A stretch of 64,000 bases of DNA from positions 42,743-106,742 of the forward strand of contig JAPLDJ010000005.1 of assembly GCA_026391805.1 (NCBI GenBank), read 5' to 3'. Both the position numbers and the translations under genes were made by a program. This document shows, one piece after another, positions 17,008-27,161 of the stretch. The stretch comes from Bacteroidota bacterium. GTDB lineage: Bacteria > Bacteroidota > Bacteroidia > Bacteroidales > FEN-979. The notes below the pieces were generated by a model that saw nothing but the letters and a program-made list of their open reading frames with translations, was not told the origin of the DNA and ran no database searches. Within the stretch, counting starts at the first letter, position 1, and each line of letters starts with the position of its first letter.

Positions 17008-18948
17008 CTATTTTTTCGCCGAATAACCGCGCTGCTTCGCCATATCTTCCAGCCTTTTCTGGAATCCCGATTTTTTCACCGGTTTCTTTTTGTTGGCTTC
17101 GATCTGTGCATGAAGTTTTTTCTCGTCGATGGTGGCGCGGATGATATAGATCTGTGCAAAAGTCAGCAGGTTGGCGAGCAGGTAGTAGTAGCTCAGTCCT
17201 GAAGAATAATCGTTGAACCAGAAGAGAAACATGACAGGCATGAGGTACATCATGGTTTTCATCCCCGGCATCTGGGTTTGTGTAGAGCCCATCATCTGGT
17301 CGTTGATGCGGGTATAGATTACGCTGGAAATGGTCATCAGCAGTGCAAAGAGGCTGATGTGGTCGCCGTACCAGGGAATTGTAAAGCCGCCCGGGAAGGT
17401 ATAGATGGAATCGTAGGAGGAAAGGTCTTTCGCCCACAGGAAAGCCTGCTGGCGCAACTCGATCGATGCCGGGAAGAACCGGAACATCGCGATGAGGATC
17501 GGCATCTGGAGAAGCAGCGGGATACAACCGGCCATCGGGTTCACACCTGCACGCTTGTAAAGGTCCATCGTTGCCTGTTGTTTCTTCATGGCCTCTTCCT
17601 TCTTCGGATATCGTGCGCTGATCTCGTCGATATCGGGTTTCAGTGCCCGCATCTTGGCCGACGATTTATAGGTCTTGAACGCGATCGGAAAGAGAACGGT
17701 TTTCAGCAGGATGGTGAGGATAAGGATGATGATGCCGTAGTTCCAGCCAAAATTGCCGAAGAAGGTGAATACCGGGATCACCGCCCAGATGTTGATCCAG
17801 GCCATCGGGGCAAAGCTCCATCCCAGCGGGATCTGGCGTTCCAGCCCGACGCCGTAAGATTTCAGCGAATAAAACTTGTTCGGACCGAAATAGAGGGAGA
17901 TGGGAACAGACTTCGTCTCCGATAAAGAGAAGGGAATTGCGGCTTCGGCAGACATGGAGCGCATGTACCTGTCGTTGCGCGGCAGCGTCAGCGTCCTGAC
18001 CTTCGGATCGGTAAAATAATTTTCTGCAATGATGGTGGAAGAGAAGAATTGCTGCTTGAAGGAAATCCACTGGACACGCTCGTTTTTAAGATCTTTTACC
18101 TCGTCTTTGGTCTCTGTGAGGTAATCCACCTTATCCTCGAAGAACTTATAATAGACCGTTGAATTCATCCGCTCCATCTTCAGGCTCTTCTCCTGCCGTT
18201 TCAGGTTTTCCTCCCAGTTCATGACAAGGTATTTCGTGCCCGGGTCGAGTACATCTGCCATTCCCACAAAATTCAGTCGCAAACCCATCATGTACTGGTC
18301 GCCTTTTATTGTATAGACGAACTCTATGTATTTATTAAGATTCAGGGAAGTATCCGAGGCGTCCGGGTAGAGCCGCATGGCAATCTGAACGGAATCTTTG
18401 CCGGTTACCGAAAGGGCATTCTTCCCGGCGAACTGAGGAGCCAGCCGGAAATAAAGCTTGTCGGTATACACATCCCTGCTGTTCAGGAAGAAGTGGAAAC
18501 CGAAGTGAAGCGAGTCATCGTCCATAAGGATCAGCGGACGGCCCTCCCAGGTCTTGTATTTCTTCAGCTCCACATAATCGATCTTTCCGCCTTTGGATGA
18601 GATCCTGAGTTTCAGCAGATCGGATTCGATGGTGAAGAATTCTGCCGTTCCTGCGGCGGAACCGGAAAAAACGCCATACTGTTCCTGCATGACCTCATGC
18701 ACCGCCCGGATGCTGTCGACCGGGTTCCCTGTTTTCTCCCTGAGCTTTCTGCCTGCCTGGGCGATGGCCATCTGCCGTGCCTTTGTGATGATCAGCGAAT
18801 CCCGCTGTTTATTCTTCACATAGTTGACCGAATCGTATGTATGCTTCCGGGTCTCCAGTTCTTTTTTGGATGGGGTCTGCAGGTAACTGTAAATGATGAA
18901 AATGGCAAAGATCAGCAGCAGCCCGATGATCGTGTTCTTGTTGTTCAT
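17008..18948 (-). CDS. yidC: Membrane protein insertase YidC
   Basis: 646 residues, the long Gram-negative form. One N-terminal membrane helix (TIIGLLLIFAIFIIYSYL) precedes a large periplasmic beta domain (about 90-360) and the conserved five-helix insertase core, with YNYGIIILILTILLKTVLFPI, ARYPKKEEAMKKQQATMDLYKRAGVNPMAGCIPLLLQMP and a basic C-terminus. It inserts proteins alone or with SecYEG and SecDF. It follows pyrG by 113 bases on the same strand, a pairing common in Bacteroidota. Confidence 0.96.
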   Translation of the reverse strand: MNNKNTIIGLLLIFAIFIIYSYLQTPSKKELETRKHTYDSVNYVKNKQRDSLIITKARQMAIAQAGRKLREKTGNPVDSIRAVHEVMQEQYGVFSGSAAGTAEFFTIESDLLKLRISSKGGKIDYVELKKYKTWEGRPLILMDDDSLHFGFHFFLNSRDVYTDKLYFRLAPQFAGKNALSVTGKDSVQIAMRLYPDASDTSLNLNKYIEFVYTIKGDQYMMGLRLNFVGMADVLDPGTKYLVMNWEENLKRQEKSLKMERMNSTVYYKFFEDKVDYLTETKDEVKDLKNERVQWISFKQQFFSSTIIAENYFTDPKVRTLTLPRNDRYMRSMSAEAAIPFSLSETKSVPISLYFGPNKFYSLKSYGVGLERQIPLGWSFAPMAWINIWAVIPVFTFFGNFGWNYGIIILILTILLKTVLFPIAFKTYKSSAKMRALKPDIDEISARYPKKEEAMKKQQATMDLYKRAGVNPMAGCIPLLLQMPILIAMFRFFPASIELRQQAFLWAKDLSSYDSIYTFPGGFTIPWYGDHISLFALLMTISSVIYTRINDQMMGSTQTQMPGMKTMMYLMPVMFLFWFNDYSSGLSYYYLLANLLTFAQIYIIRATIDEKKLHAQIEANKKKPVKKSGFQKRLEDMAKQRGYSAKK

Positions 18949-19061
18949 GAAGGATGAATGCTTTTAACGATTTTGTGAAGATCTTCCGCTTCCGGGAAGA
19001 AAACCGGCGGCAAAGATACTCGAAAAGTTCATACGATAAGAGGTCGTCCGGAACTGAAGCT

Positions 19062-20699
19062 TCAGGCTTTTTTCCCTTTTGCCGATTTCTTCTTTGAAGA
19101 CTGGTCGATGGCAGCCTTTACAAAGGCCTTGAAGAGCGGATGCGTGTTCGCCACCGTACTCTTGAATTCAGGGTGGAACTGTACTCCGATGAACCATGGA
19201 TGCCCTTTCAACTCTACGATTTCAACGAGGTTGTCTTTTTCGTTGATACCGACCGCGATCATGCCTGCTTTTTGGTATTTTTCGAGGTATGCATTGTTGA
19301 ATTCATACCGGTGGCGGTGGCGTTCGGAGATATTTTCAGTATGGTAGATGTCGAACACTTTCGACCCTTTTTTCAGCCTGCAGGGATATGCTCCAAGCCG
19401 CATGGTTCCACCCATACCGGAGATCTTTTTCTGCATTTCCATCATGTCGATGACGGGATATCCGGTGGTTTTGTCGAATTCCGTGGAGTTGGCTCCTTCC
19501 ATACCCAGTACATGCCGTCCGAATTCCACCACGGCGCACTGCATGCCGAGGCAGATCCCGAGGAACGGGATCCCGTTCTCACGTGCATATTGGATGGCTG
19601 TGATCTTTCCCTCGATTCCCCGATGGCCGAAGCCCGGTGCGACAAGGATCCCGTCAAGGCCGGCCAGTTTCTCCGCAGCATTCGAATCGTTGACCGTTTC
19701 TGAGTGAACCAGCCGGACATTCACTTTCGCCTGATTAGCAGCTCCTGCATGGACGAAGGATTCATTAATGGATTTATAAGCATCTTTTAGTTCAACATAT
19801 TTCCCGACGAGTCCGATCGACACTTCACATTTCGGGTTTTTCAGTTTGTACAGAAACTTCTCCCAATCAGCAAGGTCAGGTTCCTGGTTACATTTTACCT
19901 TCACCTTCTTCAGGATCTCGTTATCGAGACCTTCCTCGTGCATCAGCAGCGGAACATCATAAATCGATTCCGCATCGATGCATTCGATTACAGAGGTCGG
20001 TGAAACGTTACAGAACAGGGCGATCTTCTTTTTCAGGTTCTCCGAAAGATGTTTTTCCGTACGGCACACGATGATATCCGGCTGAACCCCGGATTCAAGC
20101 AGTGTTTTTACCGAATGCTGTGTGGGCTTGGTCTTGAGTTCTCCTGCCGCGGCAAGGTAAGGAACCAGCGTAAGGTGAACAACCACGCAGTCTTTTCCCA
20201 GTTCCCATCGCATCTGACGAACAGCTTCGATGTACGGCAGCGACTCAATATCGCCAACCGTGCCACCTATTTCTGTGATCACAAAATCATAGTTCCCCCT
20301 GTTTGCCAGCAGCATGATCCGGTATTTGATCTCGTCGGTGATGTGAGGGATCACCTGGACCGTCTCGCCAAGGTATTCGCCCTCCCGTTCTTTGGTTATG
20401 ACAGTCTGGTATATGATACCGGTGGTGATGTTGTTGGCCTGGGAAGTAGGCACGTTGGAAAAGCGTTCATAATGCCCGAGGTCAAGGTCCGTTTCGGCCC
20501 CGTCTTCCGTCACATAGCACTCACCGTGTTCATAGGGATTCAGGGTTCCCGGATCGATGTTGATGTAGGGATCAAGTTTCTGGGTCGTGACGGAAAAGCC
20601 TCTTGATTTCAGCAATTTTGAAATGGAGGCGGAGATGATCCCTTTACCAAGGGAGGATGATACACCGCCGGTCACGAAGATGTATTTTGTTTTGGACAT
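19062..20699 (-). CDS. pyrG: CTP synthase
   Basis: 545 residues, full length. The synthetase domain opens [21 protein letters not shown] and contains [19 protein letters not shown] and [13 protein letters not shown]. The C-terminal glutaminase has [17 protein letters not shown] with the nucleophile Cys and a final HPEF. It aminates UTP to CTP. With pyrF, pyrB and pyrI it is one of four pyrimidine genes scattered in this window. Confidence 0.97.
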   Translation of the reverse strand: MSKTKYIFVTGGVSSSLGKGIISASISKLLKSRGFSVTTQKLDPYINIDPGTLNPYEHGECYVTEDGAETDLDLGHYERFSNVPTSQANNITTGIIYQTVITKEREGEYLGETVQVIPHITDEIKYRIMLLANRGNYDFVITEIGGTVGDIESLPYIEAVRQMRWELGKDCVVVHLTLVPYLAAAGELKTKPTQHSVKTLLESGVQPDIIVCRTEKHLSENLKKKIALFCNVSPTSVIECIDAESIYDVPLLMHEEGLDNEILKKVKVKCNQEPDLADWEKFLYKLKNPKCEVSIGLVGKYVELKDAYKSINESFVHAGAANQAKVNVRLVHSETVNDSNAAEKLAGLDGILVAPGFGHRGIEGKITAIQYARENGIPFLGICLGMQCAVVEFGRHVLGMEGANSTEFDKTTGYPVIDMMEMQKKISGMGGTMRLGAYPCRLKKGSKVFDIYHTENISERHRHRYEFNNAYLEKYQKAGMIAVGINEKDNLVEIVELKGHPWFIGVQFHPEFKSTVANTHPLFKAFVKAAIDQSSKKKSAKGKKA

Positions 20700-20809
20700 T
20701 CGTTTGTCAGGTTAAGTTTCGAGGAAACCACAAAAATAAGGCTTTAATTCCTGAAAATAAAGCGGAACGCGATGAATTCTATCAACTTTCCTTAACTATT
20801 TTCCCACAT

Positions 20810-21185
20810 GCTATACATCTCGCCGAGTGATCTTCAGCCCCTCCGGGGCTGTTTTTCTGTAAGCCCTGTTACCGTGGATTTCATCCACGGTTATTGAGAT
20901 ATAGCCACTTCGTGGCATTTTCTCACATCCATAGAACAGAGATGCACATACGTCCTGCTCTGAAGTGATATTCAACCCCTTCGGGGCTATGAGGTGGGCA
21001 CCCCTCATCACCGTGAACTCCATCCACGGTGATGGAGATATAGCCACTTCGTGGCTTCTCCTTTAAATTGGTATTCCTAAACAAACACACTAAATGAGCT
21101 CTGAAAGAGCTCCATCTCAATAACCATGTGCATCGCACATGGTAGTGAGACCGACAATTCCACCAGCCCCGGAGGGGCTGAATCC
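20810..21185. repeat. Three copies of a composite three-hairpin element
   Basis: The 590-base gap between pyrG and gap is largely filled by three related units. Each has three stems in order: an AGCCCC/GGGGCT stem, a 9-base stem around CCGTG...CACGG, then GAGAT and a short stem GCCAC-TTC-GTGGC. Units 1 (about 20830-20920) and 2 (about 20968-21056) are direct, unit 3 (about 21095-21182) is inverted. In unit 3 the second stem is ACCATGTGC/GCACATGGT and the third GAGCTCT/AGAGCTC, so the bases differ but pairing holds. Small open frames across it are repeats of the same element and not genes. Confidence 0.8.
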
Positions 21186-21230
21186 CCTGAAGCAAAAATT
21201 TTTATCTATTCTTTTTCGTTGTTCCTTTAA

Positions 21231-22298
<1,068 letters not shown>

Positions 22299-22321
22299 TT
22301 GATGGGGTTTTTACGAATTCC

Positions 22322-22806
22322 TTTTTCACCACAATAGGCACATTAGGGCACATTAGTAGCCTTTGGGCAATTTTGCATAGAGATCTGTTACTAAGGTTTT
22401 TTGACCTTCCCTGAAAATATTGGTGCAATTAAAATTGATCAGTACCCCTTTAGGCTTTTCCAGAAGCCTCAGGTAGGTTAGTAATTGTGCTTCATGAATA
22501 GGCAGCAAGCACTCAATCGATTTAATTTCGACAATAATAGCATTCTCTACCATAAGATCAAATCGCAGGTCGCACTCAAGGTAAAGTCCCCGAAATGCAA
22601 GAGGAACTTTCTGCTGAGAAATAACAAATAGCCCTTGCTCCTTAAGCAGATGCGTCAGGCATTTCTCATAGACACTCTCAAGCAAACCCGGCCCAAGTTC
22701 CTTATGGACTTCAATTGCAGCACCAATAATTGTCCGCGTCAATTCATTCAAATATTTTTGTGTCATATTTCTAATGTGTCCTATTGTGCCTATTGTGGTT
22801 AAAAAA
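22322..22806. mobile_element. Putative GxxExxY cassette bounded by terminal inverted repeats
   Basis: About 35 bases at 22322-22356 and the reverse complement of 22771-22805 match at about 32 positions (shared core ACCACAATAGGCACA and CACATTAG). They abut the gene exactly: the gene's stop codon lies within the left repeat and its ATG is 4 bases inside the right one. No transposase is present, so if mobile it is non-autonomous. Whether it moves, or just attracts this repeat type, cannot be seen from one copy. Confidence 0.55.
22353..22766 (-). CDS. GxxExxY family protein (PD-(D/E)XK nuclease-like)
   Basis: 137 residues. GPGLLESVYEKCL contains the name-giving GxxExxY motif after IIGAAIEVHKEL, followed by DLRFDLMVENAIIVEIKSIE, which has the D...ExK layout of a PD-(D/E)XK nuclease core, and HEAQLLTYLRLLEKPKGVLINF. 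The family (TIGR04256) is small, widespread and of unproven function. It is divergent from the two-component genes and framed by inverted repeats. Confidence 0.85.
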   Translation of the reverse strand: MTQKYLNELTRTIIGAAIEVHKELGPGLLESVYEKCLTHLLKEQGLFVISQQKVPLAFRGLYLECDLRFDLMVENAIIVEIKSIECLLPIHEAQLLTYLRLLEKPKGVLINFNCTNIFREGQKTLVTDLYAKLPKGY

Positions 22807-22929
22807 AGCTCTGACCGACAAAATAATTATTCTTCCTTAATCGGCCGAAACAAAAAAGGTAATATCATAAACTATTTTTTTTCACCCTTTTCTTAATCTT
22901 GAATTAATAATAAATTCATTAATCCTTCT

Positions 22930-22937
22930 TACTTTTG
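22930..22937 (+). promoter_or_regulatory. Bacteroidota -7 promoter element (TACTTTTG)
   Basis: TACTTTTG ends 18 bases before the ATG at 22956. The in-frame TTG at 22935 is part of this element and so is not the start codon. Confidence 0.6.
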
Positions 22938-22955
22938 GAAAAGATTGAACGAAGC

Positions 22956-23642
22956 ATGGAAAAATCCGAATACAAGATACTTTTGGTGGATGACGAGCCT
23001 GATATCCTGGAATTTGTCGGGTACAATATAAAGAAGGAAGGATACACGCTCTTCACCTGCTCAAACGGAAAGGATGCTATCCAGATGGCGAAGAAGGTGA
23101 TCCCACACCTCGTCATCCTCGACATCATGATGCCCGGCATCGACGGGATCGAGACTTGCATCGAGATGCGCAGGATCGATTCCCTGAAATCGACGCTGAT
23201 CGCTTTCCTGACTGCCCGGAGCGAAGACTTCTCACAAATTGCCGGGCTGGATGCCGGCGGCGACGATTACATCACCAAGCCGATCAAACCCCGCGTGCTG
23301 ATCAGCCGCATCAATGCGCTCCTGCGCAGGTCCCCCGATCCGGGATCGCCGGAAAGGGTTACGGTGATCGGTGACATCACCATCGACCGTGAAAAATACA
23401 TCATCCTGAAAAAGGGAAAACAGATCAACCTGCCGCGGAAAGAATTCGAGTTGCTGGAACTGCTGGCTTCGAAACCGGATAAGGTCTTTACACGTGAACA
23501 GATCTTCGAGCAGGTCTGGGGAAACGACGTCATCGTTGGCGACCGCACCATCGATGTGCACATCCGCCGCATCCGCGAAAAGCTGGAAACCGATAACATC
23601 AAAACGATCAAGGGCGTTGGATATAAATATGAGGCCGAATAA
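22956..23642 (+). CDS. OmpR/PhoB-family response regulator
   Basis: 228 residues from the ATG at 22956. The receiver domain has acidic DDE at about 13-15, the phospho-acceptor Asp56 in VILDIMMPGIDG, and the conserved Lys in DDYITKPIKP. The C-terminal winged helix (FELLELLASKPDKVFTREQIFEQVWG, RTIDVHIRRIREKLE, GVGYKYE) is OmpR/PhoB type. It is followed with a 14-base overlap by a histidine kinase and then the convergent pst operon, which makes a phosphate-sensing role likely. It is the best candidate to bind the 11-base repeats upstream of the porin-pst and PiT genes. Confidence 0.88.
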   Translation: MEKSEYKILLVDDEPDILEFVGYNIKKEGYTLFTCSNGKDAIQMAKKVIPHLVILDIMMPGIDGIETCIEMRRIDSLKSTLIAFLTARSEDFSQIAGLDAGGDDYITKPIKPRVLISRINALLRRSPDPGSPERVTVIGDITIDREKYIILKKGKQINLPRKEFELLELLASKPDKVFTREQIFEQVWGNDVIVGDRTIDVHIRRIREKLETDNIKTIKGVGYKYEAE

Positions 23643-24708
23643 AAACCTGACTCCGAACGGATGGATGCTGATCAACTCAGCCATGATCGTCATTGTCCTT
23701 TCCATTCTCTATCTTCTATCCTCCATCATCTTCCGGTATCCTGTTCACTGGATCCCATTGGTAATAGCAGATTGCGGGGTATTTGTCCTCTCCTTCTTCA
23801 TCTACCGCTACATCCTTCAAAAATTCATTTACAGCAAAATCAAACTGATCTATAAAAACATCCATACCCTTAAATCCAAGATCAGTTTTAAAGAAATGGA
23901 CCTGACACTCGATAAGGATGTGATCAGCAAGGTAAATGAAGAGGTGTCGGAATGGGCCCAGGACAGGCGGAATGAGATCGAGGAACTGAAGAAACTGGAA
24001 ACCTACCGCCGTGAATTCCTTGGCAATGTTTCCCATGAACTGAAGACGCCGCTGTTCAACATCCAGGGATACATCCTGACCCTGCTTGAAGGCGGGCTTG
24101 AAGATCCCGGCATCAACAGGGAATACCTCGAGCGGAGTTCGAAGAACATCGACCGGATGATCTCCATCGTAGAGGACCTGGAGGTGATCTCACGGCTTGA
24201 AACCGGGGAACTGACCATCGATGCCATCAACTTCGATATTGGTTCACTTGCTGCTGATGTGATTGAACTGCTCGAAGTCAAGGCCAGGAAAAAAGAGCTT
24301 CAGCTGATCTTAAACCACGCAGAGGACAAGCCACTCATGGTCCGCGCCGACCGCGAACGCATCCGCCAGGTGCTGATCAACCTTGTGGATAATTCAATAA
24401 AATACGGTGTTGAAGGAGGAAGAACCAGGGTCAGTTTTTTTGACATGGATGAGAACATCCTGATCGAGGTGACGGACAACGGAATCGGCATCGATGCAAA
24501 GGACATCACGAGATTATTTGAGCGATTTTTCAGAGTAGATAAAAGCCGGTCGCGCGAACAGGGCGGATCCGGGCTTGGACTGGCCATCGTTAAGCACATC
24601 ATTGAAGCCCACAAGCAAACCATCAATGTCAGGAGCACTCCGGGGATCGGGACTACATTTGCTTTCACCCTCCGGAAGTCGGATCATCAGGGAGTGGTTT
24701 CTGACTGA
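23629..24708 (+). CDS. PhoR-like sensor histidine kinase
   Basis: 359 residues from the ATG at 23629, overlapping the regulator by 14 bases; a longer frame upstream is only a shadow of the regulator gene. Two N-terminal membrane helices (about 13-35 and 40-62) with almost no periplasmic loop are followed by a linker helix, then the HisKA helix with His136 in NVSHELKTPLFN and the ATPase domain with NLVDNSIKYG, DNGIGI and GGSGLGLAIVKH. The lack of an extracytoplasmic sensor domain fits PhoR-type kinases, which sense through the Pst-PhoU complex. The 3' end overlaps convergent phoU by 22 bases. Confidence 0.87.
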   Translation: MRPNKNLTPNGWMLINSAMIVIVLSILYLLSSIIFRYPVHWIPLVIADCGVFVLSFFIYRYILQKFIYSKIKLIYKNIHTLKSKISFKEMDLTLDKDVISKVNEEVSEWAQDRRNEIEELKKLETYRREFLGNVSHELKTPLFNIQGYILTLLEGGLEDPGINREYLERSSKNIDRMISIVEDLEVISRLETGELTIDAINFDIGSLAADVIELLEVKARKKELQLILNHAEDKPLMVRADRERIRQVLINLVDNSIKYGVEGGRTRVSFFDMDENILIEVTDNGIGIDAKDITRLFERFFRVDKSRSREQGGSGLGLAIVKHIIEAHKQTINVRSTPGIGTTFAFTLRKSDHQGVVSD

Positions 24709-25370
24709 TCCCAGAAACCCTTTTCGTGCTTTACCATTTTTCCTTCCACCACAAAATAGATGGATTCGGCGATGTTGAACGAGTAGCCGGCGATGCGTTC
24801 GATCTGGGTGAGAATGATCATCAGGCTTGTGGCAACGGCAAGAACATCCGACTTCTGAGTCATCAGTTCGATGATCTTTTCTGAAATGATCTGAACTTTC
24901 TTACGAATGACAGCTGCGTCTGAATAGATATCTCTTATAAATGAGAGGTTCCGTGTATTCATAATGCTCATCACATCCTTCACAAGGGTATCGGTAAGTT
25001 CGGCCAGTTCGCCGATCTGCAGTTCAACAAGTACATCCTTATAATCCGCCAGCCCTTCAATTTTCTTTGCAATATCGACGGCATGGTCGCCCATCCGTTC
25101 AAGGTCGTTGTTTATTTTTAATGAGGCCATGATGAGGCGGAGATCAGTGGCCACCGGTTGGGTCAGCGCAAAGATCCGCTGGCAGAGCTTGTCGATCTTC
25201 ACATCCAGTTCATCAACGGCATTGTCGGTCTCGATGATCTCTGCTGCCGCTTCCACATCGCAGGTAACGAGCGCTACCATGGTCAGATGGATCTGCATAG
25301 CCACAAGGTTCCCCATCTTTAATACTCTTTTCTTTAATTTTTCCAGTTCAAGCTCAAAATGTCGTTCCAT
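24687..25370 (-). CDS. phoU: Phosphate signalling protein PhoU
   Basis: 227 residues. Two PhoU helical repeats are visible, with the metal-binding-type E/DxxxD motifs: DNAVDELDVKIDKLC and NDLERMGDHAVDIAKKI in the first half, and IERIAGYSFNIAESI in the second. It links the Pst transporter to the kinase, holding the system off when phosphate is ample. Last gene of the minus-strand operon, 108 bases after pstB. Confidence 0.95.
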   Translation of the reverse strand: MERHFELELEKLKKRVLKMGNLVAMQIHLTMVALVTCDVEAAAEIIETDNAVDELDVKIDKLCQRIFALTQPVATDLRLIMASLKINNDLERMGDHAVDIAKKIEGLADYKDVLVELQIGELAELTDTLVKDVMSIMNTRNLSFIRDIYSDAAVIRKKVQIISEKIIELMTQKSDVLAVATSLMIILTQIERIAGYSFNIAESIYFVVEGKMVKHEKGFWDQSETTP

Positions 25371-25478
25371 TCTCTGAATTTATTTATGTTATTTCTTTGT
25401 TCTTAATGAGATCTGAGATCTGAGGTCTGAATTCTGACGACCGTACTATCAAACCTAATTCTGCATTCCTGCATTTGT
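25371..25478. repeat. Intergenic repeat words between pstB and phoU
   Basis: Contains GAGATCTGAGATCTGAGG (about 25408-25426) and CTGCATTCCTGCATTT (about 25461-25476), degenerate members of the GAGGTCTGAGG and GCATTCC families found between other genes here. Confidence 0.4.
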
Positions 25479-26237
25479 TTATCCGAACCTCCCCGTAATA
25501 TAGTCCTCCGTCTGCTTCTTCACCGGAACTGTGAATATTTTCTTCGTTTTGCCGAACTCCACCAGTTCCCCCATATAAAAGAATGCCGTATGATCACTAA
25601 CGCGGGCGGCCTGCTGCATGTTGTGGGTGACGATGATGATGGTATAATTTTCCTTCAGGTTAAAGATCAGTTCCTCTATTTTTGAAGTTGAGATCGGATC
25701 GAGGGCGCTGGCCGGTTCATCCATCAGAATGATCTCCGGGTCAACCGCCATTGTCCGGGCAATGCAAAGGCGCTGCTGCTGCCCGCCCGAAAGTCCAAGC
25801 GCAGAATCGTGCATGCGGTCCTTCACTTCATCCCAGATAGCCGCCCTTTGCAGCGATGTTTCCACAATCTCAGTAAGTTTCTTTTTATCGTTTACACCGT
25901 TGATCCTGGGGCCATAGGCCACGTTCTCGAAAATAGATTTTGCAAACGGATTCGATTTCTGAAAAACCATTCCGACCTTTTTCCGCAGGTTGACAGAATC
26001 CACGTTCTTGTCATAGATATTGAAATTATCCACCAGCACTTCACCCGTGATCCTGACATTCGGGATCAGGTCGTTCATCCGGTTCAGGGTGCGGAGAAAG
26101 GTGGATTTTCCGCAACCGGAAGGCCCGATAAGCGCCGTCACCTGGTTTTGCGGAATTTCCACCGAGATGGAATTCAGCGCCATCTTGCTTCCGTAGTAAA
26201 GCGTCAGGTCTTTCGTTTTGATTTTTATTTCTTTCAT
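25479..26237 (-). CDS. pstB: Phosphate ABC transporter ATP-binding protein PstB
   Basis: 252 residues. Walker [21 protein letters not shown], signature [19 protein letters not shown] and Walker [14 protein letters not shown] are exactly the PstB form. It powers high-affinity phosphate import through PstC and PstA. 27 bases downstream of pstA. Confidence 0.97.
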   Translation of the reverse strand: MKEIKIKTKDLTLYYGSKMALNSISVEIPQNQVTALIGPSGCGKSTFLRTLNRMNDLIPNVRITGEVLVDNFNIYDKNVDSVNLRKKVGMVFQKSNPFAKSIFENVAYGPRINGVNDKKKLTEIVETSLQRAAIWDEVKDRMHDSALGLSGGQQQRLCIARTMAVDPEIILMDEPASALDPISTSKIEELIFNLKENYTIIIVTHNMQQAARVSDHTAFFYMGELVEFGKTKKIFTVPVKKQTEDYITGRFG

Positions 26238-26264
26238 TTTTATTCCTGATACGATTCAAATAGA

Positions 26265-27161
26265 TTAATGAGATTTTCTGAGTCTTGATCGGATGATAAC
26301 GGCAACCAGGTTCAGCGAGAAGGTCAGCATCAGCAAAACGAGTGTCGTCGCAAACTGGATCGGGAGGGTCTGGTCCACATTGACGGATTGAGTAGACATA
26401 ATGTAGACATGGTACCCAAGTGACATGAACTGGTCGCTGAGCCCACGGGGTAATGTTGCGAGGTAATAGGCGGCTCCGGTAAAAAGGATGGGCGCCACCT
26501 CCCCTGCCCCTCGTGAAACGGCAAGGATGGTCCCGGTGAGTATTCCCGACCTTGACCCGGGAAGAACGATCTTGCGTATCGTCTGCCATTTTGTAGCGCC
26601 AAGCGCCAGGCTCGCTTCCCGGAGTTCTCTTGGGACTGTCCTTATCGACTCTTCCACCGATACAATAACCACCGGCAAGGTCAGCAGTGCCATGGTAAGG
26701 CTGGCCCAGAGTATGTTCGGCTGGGCCCAGGTAAGGTGCCCGCCGAAAAAGGCCTGGTCCATCCCTCCTCCCACAAATTTTATAAAAAATCCCAGTCCGA
26801 AGAGTCCGAAAATGATCGATGGCACCATGGCCAGCGTCCTGACAGCAAACCTGACAGATATCGCAATCCAGGAGCGGTCTTTTGCATATTCTGTTAGGTA
26901 GATGGCTGTGATGGCCCCGAGCGGGACAGCGGCCACCGACATGATGAGGACCATTAATGCGGTTCCAAAGATGGCAGGAAAGATGCCGCCTTTGGTCATT
27001 CCCTCTTCCGGGAATGAGGTAAGAAATTTCCAGCTCAGTTGATCCTTTCCGCCAATGATGATCACAACGAGCATGATAATGATGATGGCAATGATGATGA
27101 TCACCGACAGGGCTGTCGTTCCCATCATGATGCCGCCGGTTATTTTCTGAACTTTTTTCAT
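26265..27161 (-). CDS. pstA: Phosphate ABC transporter permease PstA
   Basis: 298 residues with about six membrane helices. The EAA-like loop LREASLALGATKWQTIRKIVLPGSRSG contacts PstB. The sequence MVPSIIFGLFGLGFF before it is typical of PstA. Its start overlaps the pstC stop by 4 bases (ATGA), so the two permeases are translationally coupled. Confidence 0.95.
   Translation of the reverse strand: MKKVQKITGGIMMGTTALSVIIIIAIIIIMLVVIIIGGKDQLSWKFLTSFPEEGMTKGGIFPAIFGTALMVLIMSVAAVPLGAITAIYLTEYAKDRSWIAISVRFAVRTLAMVPSIIFGLFGLGFFIKFVGGGMDQAFFGGHLTWAQPNILWASLTMALLTLPVVIVSVEESIRTVPRELREASLALGATKWQTIRKIVLPGSRSGILTGTILAVSRGAGEVAPILFTGAAYYLATLPRGLSDQFMSLGYHVYIMSTQSVNVDQTLPIQFATTLVLLMLTFSLNLVAVIIRSRLRKSH

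Noticed and set aside
20811..21195. Two small overlapping minus-strand reading frames with RSGYISITVD words
   Set aside because: They are translations of the hairpin repeat units; the similarity between them comes from the DNA repeats, and neither has a start or composition of a real gene.
22353..22766. GxxExxY gene plus two-component genes as a defence island
   Set aside because: The neighbours are housekeeping and phosphate genes, with no restriction, toxin-antitoxin or other defence gene nearby.
22891..22919. Possible Pho box before the response regulator (TTAAT, TTAAT, TTCAT at 11-base steps)
   Set aside because: The spacing is right but the units lack the TG of the other sites and the distance to the -7 element differs, in a stretch that is AT-rich anyway. 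Autoregulation remains possible but unsupported.
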